A stretch of 64,000 nucleotides of DNA from Ammoniphilus resinae (GTDB lineage: Bacteria; Bacillota; Bacilli; Aneurinibacillales; RAOX-1), in assembly GCF_017873965.1 (NCBI RefSeq), contig NZ_JAGGKT010000002.1, forward strand, positions 62,001-126,000, in the 5' to 3' direction. The position numbers were made by a program, and so were the translations under genes. How positions within the stretch are numbered: position 1 is the first letter of the stretch; every line of letters begins with the position of its first letter. Shown here in pieces: positions 58,603-64,000 of the stretch. The notes below the pieces were generated by a model. It had not been told where the DNA came from and searched no databases. It worked only from the letters and a program-made list of their open reading frames with translations.

Positions 58603-59274
58603 GTGGAAAACCAGCAGATTAAAAAGGAGTTTGTATTTGAACGGCTGCATGAGATGATCGTCAATGGCTATTTCCGCCCAGGTGAGAGCCTGAGTGAGAG
58701 GGAAATTGCCGAAAGGTTTGGTGTTAGCCGTACCCCTGTCCGTGAGGCTTTTCGCAAAATGGAGAAGGATGGCATTGTGCTTTATGAACCGAAAAAGGGG
58801 GTGACAATTCCTTCTTTCTCCACTGAGGAAATCGTCAAGCTATACGATGTTAGAGAATACCTCGAAGGGTTAGCTGCACGTTTGCTGGCAGAAAAGAAGA
58901 ATGAGCAAGCGGTAAGTGAGTTGAGAAAAAATATTGAGCAAGCGGAAAAGGCTGCGAAAGAGAACGACGGAAAATGGCAAGCGGTAATCAATGGGCATTT
59001 TCATTTGATGATTCTTGAAGGTTCGGAAAATCCTTATTTGTTGCATGCCTATCAAGGATTACGTTCGAAGATAAGCTTGATGCGTTCGACTTCTCTTTCC
59101 TTTCAAGACCGATTGATCACCAATCTGCAAGATCATCGACAGATCTATGATGCCATTGCCCATGGGGATGCGAGTCGAGCAGAAGAGGCGGCTCGCCAGC
59201 ATGTGCGGAACAGTATGAAATCCACCTTATCCAAGCTTCGAACGGAGTCAAAAAGTAAATATTATTATGGCTAG
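58603..59274 (+). CDS. GntR-family regulator, FCD (FadR) type
   Basis: A 223-residue regulator. N-terminal winged helix: ESLSEREIAERFGVSRTPVREAFRKMEKDGIV (about 28-59). C-terminal FCD domain (about 75-215) with metal/effector residues in DVREYLEG, NGHFHLMIL and DHRQIYDAI. GTG 58603 follows AAAGGAGGTTGCA. It is co-transcribed with the dehydrogenase and precedes tctC by 84 bases. The natural operator is the GGTATACC pair upstream of the dehydrogenase; the effector is probably the carboxylate of the pathway. Confidence 0.9.
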   Translation: MENQQIKKEFVFERLHEMIVNGYFRPGESLSEREIAERFGVSRTPVREAFRKMEKDGIVLYEPKKGVTIPSFSTEEIVKLYDVREYLEGLAARLLAEKKNEQAVSELRKNIEQAEKAAKENDGKWQAVINGHFHLMILEGSENPYLLHAYQGLRSKISLMRSTSLSFQDRLITNLQDHRQIYDAIAHGDASRAEEAARQHVRNSMKSTLSKLRTESKSKYYYG

Positions 59275-59358
59275 ATGTCGGAATAAACAGACTAATATAA
59301 CGTAAAATCAACTAGATTTGCCTGAAATAAAAAGCGTTATCAAATTTGGAGGAGGGTC

Positions 59359-60459
59359 ATGATGATGCTTAAAAAGAAGAGTTGGGCAATGGTTCTGTTA
59401 ACAGGGATATTGTCGTTGAGCTTGACGGCTTGTGGAGGTGGCGGAGGAACTGCTCCTGCGACCTCAGATCCGAAACCCGCGGAAAATAAGGCGAGTGCTC
59501 CAAAAGAAGAAGCGAAGCCAGCACCTGCACCGGCGCCAACTTCGACATATCCGGAGAAACCAATTACGGTGATTGCCCCATCAGGCGCTGGCGGGGGATT
59601 GGACATCGCTTCAAGAACCATGATCAAGGCGTTGGCTGATACCGGTCTTGTGAAGCAATCGATGTCCGTTGAAAATAAGCCTGGGGGAGGCCAGGCGGTT
59701 GGACTCGCTGAATTTGTCACAAAAGATCCAAAGAATGAACATAAGCTAAACGTCATGTCACCACCATTGATTATTAACAATCTAAGAAAAGAAGGCAACA
59801 GCCCACACTCCTTTAGGGATATGACTCCTCTTGCCCGACTCTATAGCGATTATGAAGTAATTGCAGTTAAATCCGAATCCAAATATCAGGATTTGAAATC
59901 ATTAATGGATGACATCGAAGCAAATCCAGATAAGGTAACAGTTGTGGGCGGATCAGGTCCCGGGTCGCAAGATCACTTAAACGTGATGTTTCTTGCGGAT
60001 GCAGTCGGCATAGAACCGAAGTCCATCAAATACATTTCCTATGACGGTGGCGGTGAAGCGATGACCGCTCTGCTTGGCGATAATGGAGACGTGCTTACAT
60101 CGGATACGGCTGGCCTTGGGGATTTCGTGAAAGCTGGAAAGGTAAGAGTCCTCGGCGTATCGGCACCGGAACGTTTGGATGGTGAGTTCAAGGACATCCC
60201 AACTTATAAGGAACAGGGATTTGACGTGGAATACTACAACTGGCGCGGGGTATTTGGGGTCAAAGATATGTCACCGGAGGTTGTTAAGTATTGGGATGAA
60301 ACGCTGAAGTCCTTGTCTGGATCAGAAGAATGGAAAAAGGTTGGGGAGACAAGTGGATGGGTTCCGGGACACCTTGGTGCTGAAGAGTTCAAAGCGTTCC
60401 TGGAAGAACAAGAGACGATGTTTAAAAAGATCCTCGAGTCTCTTGAGATGCTGAAGTAG
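59359..60459 (+). CDS. Tripartite tricarboxylate transporter substrate-binding lipoprotein (TctC)
   Basis: A 366-residue TctC/BugT-family binding protein. Lipobox LSLTAC lies near residue 25, then an Ala/Pro/Lys-rich linker (about 30-61). The mature domain has YPEKPITVIAPSGAGGGLDIASRTM, NKPGGGQAVGLAEF, VVGGSGPGSQDHLN and DGGGEAMTALLGDNGD, which form the carboxylate-binding cleft. ATG 59359 follows GGAGGAGGGTC. First gene of the tctCBA set. Substrate is likely a di- or tricarboxylate. Confidence 0.9.
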   Translation: MMMLKKKSWAMVLLTGILSLSLTACGGGGGTAPATSDPKPAENKASAPKEEAKPAPAPAPTSTYPEKPITVIAPSGAGGGLDIASRTMIKALADTGLVKQSMSVENKPGGGQAVGLAEFVTKDPKNEHKLNVMSPPLIINNLRKEGNSPHSFRDMTPLARLYSDYEVIAVKSESKYQDLKSLMDDIEANPDKVTVVGGSGPGSQDHLNVMFLADAVGIEPKSIKYISYDGGGEAMTALLGDNGDVLTSDTAGLGDFVKAGKVRVLGVSAPERLDGEFKDIPTYKEQGFDVEYYNWRGVFGVKDMSPEVVKYWDETLKSLSGSEEWKKVGETSGWVPGHLGAEEFKAFLEEQETMFKKILESLEMLK

Positions 60460-60533
60460 TAGGAAAGTAAAACTGGGGAAAGGAAGGAGGGCTTTTCCTT
60501 CCTTTTCTCCTGAATCAAATGAGGAGGTATAGA

Positions 60534-60995
60534 GTGAATAAAACGTTTGACCGGTACGCAAGCATCGCCTTCCTTGCCATCGGGATTCTGTTTATTATCG
60601 AGAGCCGAAAGATTACAGCTAGCGCGTATGGTAGTGAAGTGGGACCCAATATTTTCCCTCTAGGATTGGGGTTGGTCTTGGTTGTCCTCAGCCTCCGCTT
60701 ATTGTATGAAACCTTTAAGTACCAACAAACAGAAAAGAGGAGGAGCAGCCTCGATTACAAAAGATTTGGCATTATTTTTGTCGCTGCATTTGTATATTGC
60801 TACTTTCTTGAAGACATTGGTTATGTCTTGTCCACCTTTTTGTTCCTATTGATTGGTTTTCAAACCATGCAGCAAGGAAAAATCTGGTCGTCGATTTTGA
60901 TTTCCGGAGGATTTTCATTTGGCGTCTATTATCTTTTTGTGGAGGTGTTGAAAGGCTCACTGCCGGGGCTTCCCACATGGCTGGGTCTATCATAA
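60534..60995 (+). CDS. Tripartite tricarboxylate transporter small membrane subunit (TctB)
   Basis: A 153-residue protein with four hydrophobic helices (about 8-25, 40-61, 80-98, 104-145) and the TctB segment GSEVGPNIFPLGLGLVLVVLSL. Start GTG 60534 has GAGGAGG upstream; an in-frame ATG at 60519 overlaps that site. It sits between tctC and tctA, the standard order. Confidence 0.85.
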   Translation: MNKTFDRYASIAFLAIGILFIIESRKITASAYGSEVGPNIFPLGLGLVLVVLSLRLLYETFKYQQTEKRRSSLDYKRFGIIFVAAFVYCYFLEDIGYVLSTFLFLLIGFQTMQQGKIWSSILISGGFSFGVYYLFVEVLKGSLPGLPTWLGLS

Positions 60996-61010
60996 GGAAA
61001 GGAGGTTATC

Positions 61011-62537
61011 ATGGGTACCCTGGATTTTTTAATAAACGGCTTTTCTGTTGCCCTGCAATGGCATAATTTGCTTTTTGCTTTTTTTGGTGTATTAATTGGG
61101 ACGGCTGTCGGCGTCTTACCAGGAATAGGTCCGATGAGTGGGGTCGCCTTGCTAATTCCCATATCTTCCACACTAACAGGCGGATTGGGTGCAGAAGATG
61201 CGGCTGTCAGTTCCATTATTTTGCTAGCTGGAGTCTATTATGGGGCGATGTATGGGGGTTCGACAACTTCGATTCTCCTCAATACACCGGGTGAATCCTC
61301 GTCAGTGATGACAACTCTTGATGGATACCAGATGGCAAAACAGGGAAGGGCCGGGGCAGCCCTTGCGATCTCAGCCATCGGATCTTTCATTGCGGGATTG
61401 TTCTCCCTCGTTGGTTTAATCCTGCTGGCACAGCCTTTATCAGAGATTGCTCTGCGCTTCGGTCCGCCAGAATATTTTTCCCTGATGCTCCTTGGCCTTG
61501 CTGCTGTAAGTGGGTTGGCAGGAAAATCGATGACCAAAGCGTTAATCATGACGGTCTTTGGGCTGCTGCTGGCTACCATTGGCATGGATAATGTATCCGG
61601 TGTGGCTCGGTTTACTTATGATATTCCTGTTTTATACAATGGCCTGGAGTTTTTAACGGTCTCTGTAGGCTTGTTTGCTCTTGGAGAAGTGTTTAAGACG
61701 ATATTGCATAAGGAAGCAAATGAAGGCACAATTGCCAAAATTACGCGTATCATCCCCACAAAGCAGGATATGAAAGATAGTGCAGGACCGATCGCACGCG
61801 GATCGCTTCTTGGCTTTTTTCTTGGAGTTTTGCCTGGAGCTGGGGCAACTTTGGCCTCTTTTTTCTCTTATGTCATGGAAAAGAAAATTAGCAAAAATCC
61901 GGAGAAGTTTGGTAAAGGAGCCATTGAAGGTGTAGCTTCGCCAGAAACAGCCAACAATGCGGCGGCAGGTGGTGCGATGATCCCGCTATTAACTTTAGGA
62001 ATCCCGGGATCGGGGACCACCGCTATTCTGATGGGAGCTTTCATTATGTTCAACATCCAGCCGGGACCTTTGCTGTTTGAGGAGCACCCACAGGTGGCAT
62101 GGGGGTTAATTGCAAGTATGTTTGTCGGTAATGTCATGCTTTTGATTTTGAATTTGCCGCTGGTACGGATCTTTGCCCAAATTATCGCGACACCCCCCAA
62201 ATATCTAATCCCGTTAATCGTTGCATTTTCCGTTTTCGGCGTTTACGCCGTGCAGGTTACGACTTTTGACCTGGTGCTGCTGTTGGCCTGTGGGGTGGTT
62301 GGCTATTTCCTGGCTAGCAATGATTTTCCACTGCCCCCCCTCGTATTGGGACTCGTATTGGGACCAATGATTGAAAACAACATGCGCAGAGCACTCACTG
62401 CATCAAATGGTGATTACATGATCTTCCTGCAAAAGCCGGTTTCCGCGGTATTTCTAATTGCCAGCCTGTTGTGGTTGGTGATACCCCTTGTGCTGAAGTG
62501 GAAGGGCAAGAAAGTGGATATCACAGAGTCGATGTAG
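61011..62537 (+). CDS. Tripartite tricarboxylate transporter large permease (TctA)
   Basis: A 508-residue permease with about 11-12 hydrophobic helices. Family signatures are GVLPGIGPMSGVALLIPISS (about 34-53), YGAMYGGSTTSILLNTPGESSSV (about 79-101), GVLPGAGATLASFFSYVMEKK (mirror motif) and MIPLLTLGIPGSGTTAILMGAF. AAGGAGGTTATC precedes ATG 61011. It imports the TctC ligand with a sodium or proton gradient. Confidence 0.92.
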   Translation: MGTLDFLINGFSVALQWHNLLFAFFGVLIGTAVGVLPGIGPMSGVALLIPISSTLTGGLGAEDAAVSSIILLAGVYYGAMYGGSTTSILLNTPGESSSVMTTLDGYQMAKQGRAGAALAISAIGSFIAGLFSLVGLILLAQPLSEIALRFGPPEYFSLMLLGLAAVSGLAGKSMTKALIMTVFGLLLATIGMDNVSGVARFTYDIPVLYNGLEFLTVSVGLFALGEVFKTILHKEANEGTIAKITRIIPTKQDMKDSAGPIARGSLLGFFLGVLPGAGATLASFFSYVMEKKISKNPEKFGKGAIEGVASPETANNAAAGGAMIPLLTLGIPGSGTTAILMGAFIMFNIQPGPLLFEEHPQVAWGLIASMFVGNVMLLILNLPLVRIFAQIIATPPKYLIPLIVAFSVFGVYAVQVTTFDLVLLLACGVVGYFLASNDFPLPPLVLGLVLGPMIENNMRRALTASNGDYMIFLQKPVSAVFLIASLLWLVIPLVLKWKGKKVDITESM

Positions 62538-62552
62538 CCAGGTATTGGTGAA

Positions 62553-62578
62553 GCCCCGCCCTAGTACTGGGACGGGGC
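62553..62578. terminator. Bidirectional terminator
   Basis: GCCCCGCCCTAG pairs with CTGGGACGGGGC (one internal C/A mismatch and a short loop); T-rich sequence follows 8 bases later. It separates convergent tctA and the RraA-like gene. Confidence 0.7.
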
Positions 62579-62585
62579 AATAGTA

Positions 62586-63212
62586 TTATTTTTTCGCTTT
62601 GGATAGAATCTTGTCTAAATATTCGATCGCAGCCTTGCGATTCCCCGAGATCTCGTCTGATCTTTGCTGGTCTTTTTCCATTTTGTCTAATGCACTTTCT
62701 AAGATATCCTGTTCGAGTGCCTGGGGGATGACCACCACACCGTCTACATCACCGACAATGATATCGCCTGGGTTGATAGCTGTTCCACCACAGGAGATTG
62801 GTACGTTAATTTCACCAGCACCGGCTTTTGCACTGGCACTTACTGTCGTTCCCCGAGAGAACACCGGAAAATTTAATTCCTTAATTCCAGCAATATCGCG
62901 AATTACCCCATCCACGACGATCCCGCCGATGCCGAGCGTTTGCGCCATTCCAACGACAAAATCACCGGCAATAGCTCGGTAGGTATCACCCTTGGCATCA
63001 ATCACGAGAATATCTCCGTGTTTGGCATCCCTGATGGCTTGTAGAACAGCGGTATTGTCACCAACCGGCATTTTCACGGTAAGGGCTCTTCCAGAAATGG
63101 TATATTGCTCTTTCAGCGGTTTGATCGCGGGATGAAGATTGTTTAGGCCCTGCATCGCATCTGAGATACATGTGGTAGGGATCTTTTTAAATTGACTGAT
63201 GATGTCCGACAT
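62586..63212 (-). CDS. RraA-family / HMG-CHA-type aldolase
   Basis: A 208-residue RraA-like fold protein related to 4-hydroxy-4-methyl-2-oxoglutarate aldolase/oxaloacetate decarboxylase. DAMQGLNNLHPAIKPL, the metal segment GDFVVGMAQTLGIGGIVVDGVIRDI (about 87-111) and GDVDGVVVIPQ (C-terminal) match; Arg and Asp in DGVIRD are the catalytic pair. ATG 63212 follows AGAGGAGGAATCCC. Next to TctCBA it probably cleaves a keto acid of the pathway. Convergent with tctA. Confidence 0.85.
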   Translation of the reverse strand: MSDIISQFKKIPTTCISDAMQGLNNLHPAIKPLKEQYTISGRALTVKMPVGDNTAVLQAIRDAKHGDILVIDAKGDTYRAIAGDFVVGMAQTLGIGGIVVDGVIRDIAGIKELNFPVFSRGTTVSASAKAGAGEINVPISCGGTAINPGDIIVGDVDGVVVIPQALEQDILESALDKMEKDQQRSDEISGNRKAAIEYLDKILSKAKK

Positions 63213-63407
63213 GGGATTCCTCCTCTTAGAAATGAAATCTCTCACTATATTTCTATTATAGCCACCTCTTTTCTAAATAGTGGAAAAAGAGTAAAAATAA
63301 TTATAGCCACTGAAAAATGGATGGACAGTCATTAAATCATTTCTATTTTCCGATGATTACAAAAGATGATACGATGGATTGAGAAATAGGGAAAAGGGGA
63401 TAGAAGG

Positions 63408-64000
63408 ATGGCAGATCAAGAAAACCTGAAGGAAACCGTGAAAGAACAGTTTGCTAGAAACGCAGAAAAATATGTAACAAGCCCGACCCATGCTAAAGGG
63501 AATGACTTGGACCTACTGGTAGAATGGATGGAACCCAAGGAAAACTGGACAGTCCTCGATATCGCTACAGGAGGCGGCCATGTCACCAAAAAGCTGTCTC
63601 CCCATGTTTCCCGAGTGATTGCTACCGATTTGACGCGGGGCATGCTGGAAGCAGCGAAAAAACATGTTCAGCCCACCTGCCAAAATGTTTGGTTCATGGT
63701 TGCAGATGCCGAGAATTTGCCTTTTTTGGATGACACATTCGATGCCATCACGTGCCGCATTGCTGCCCATCATTTTCCCCAACCCCACTTGTTTATTCAG
63801 GAAGCCGCTCGTGTGCTCAATCCTGGTGGGAAGTTGATTCTGATCGATAATGTGGTTCCTGCGGATGAAGTGCTTGCTAAATTTGTTAATAAGCTAGAAA
63901 AGCTGCGCGATGAAAGCCATGGTCGTTGCTGCAGCATTGAAGAGTTTACTAAATGGGCCATGGAAGCCCGTCTAAGCTTGGAGAAATCTCGTCTGAGAAA
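63408..64000 (+). CDS. Class I SAM-dependent methyltransferase (3' end outside window)
   Basis: The first 197 codons are present. VLDIATGGGHVTKKL (about 45-59) is the SAM-binding motif I; VADAENLPFLDDTFDAITCRIAAHHF (about 103-128) covers motifs II-III, followed by EAARVLNPGGKLILIDN. It belongs to the Methyltransf_11/UbiE-like group. GGGAAAAGGGGATAGAAGG precedes ATG 63408. The acceptor is unknown. Confidence 0.88.
   Translation, partial: MADQENLKETVKEQFARNAEKYVTSPTHAKGNDLDLLVEWMEPKENWTVLDIATGGGHVTKKLSPHVSRVIATDLTRGMLEAAKKHVQPTCQNVWFMVADAENLPFLDDTFDAITCRIAAHHFPQPHLFIQEAARVLNPGGKLILIDNVVPADEVLAKFVNKLEKLRDESHGRCCSIEEFTKWAMEARLSLEKSRLR

Overview
The window looks like chromosome of a low-to-mid GC, endospore-forming Firmicute (Bacillales). 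The evidence is an alpha/beta-type SASP gene, a GerMN-like domain, UvsE, AprX, strong GGAGG-type ribosome sites, frequent TTG/GTG starts, an S-box riboswitch and Bacillus-type BirA boxes. The soil-type catabolic content (CoA-transferases, TRAP and TTT binding proteins, AOR) would fit a Paenibacillaceae/Ammoniphilus-like organism, but that is a guess. No rRNA, tRNA, insertion sequence, phage or CRISPR array was seen.

Layout. 1-2794: end of a rhodanese gene, then an OmpR/HK two-component pair followed by an unusual thioredoxin-GerMN fusion. 2880-8594: SAM-I riboswitch, yezD-like gene, metNIQ importer, M20 amidohydrolase and NtaA/SnaA-type monooxygenase, probably a sulfur-scavenging operon. 8817-13451: HxlR/MFS divergent pair, an OYE enzyme, and a two-gene unit whose second gene is a UGA-recoded UGSC selenoprotein. 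13634-20956: small membrane proteins, three glycosyltransferases, DUF4317, PH-domain and hemerythrin genes, a decayed DUF3231 gene, and a long intergenic region with four phased DnaA boxes. 21133-32839: ClpB, two MDR dehydrogenases, a broken NAGPA-like gene, DinB, and bioY/bioB facing away from paired BirA boxes. 32991-46625: amidase, tungsten-type AOR with a MoaD-like partner, UvsE, an IlvD/Edd dehydratase, an Nramp-like carrier lacking DPGN, SASP, a CarboxypepD_reg protein, a GT-D protein and AprX. 46912-64000: catabolic genes: SDRs, TIM-barrel isomerase, DGC protein, two CaiB/BaiF CoA-transferases, an orphan DctP, enoyl-CoA hydratase, GH88, iron ADH, then a GntR-controlled set (beta-decarboxylating dehydrogenase, GntR, TctC-TctB-TctA) and an RraA-type aldolase.

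Two things stand out. (1) Nucleotides 12921-13451 are one selenoprotein gene, not two ORFs: an in-frame UGA followed by Gly-Ser-Cys, with a SECIS-like hairpin just downstream. (2) Five intergenic copies of a composite element of about 187 bp were found at 8601, 13448, 19511, 28200 and 55856. Each has four 23-bp imperfect palindromes spaced 28, 38-39 and 28 bp, so centre-to-centre distances are 51, about 62 and 51 bp (close to 5, 6 and 5 helical turns). Spacing is conserved even where the palindrome sequence differs. I do not recognise this element as a named family.
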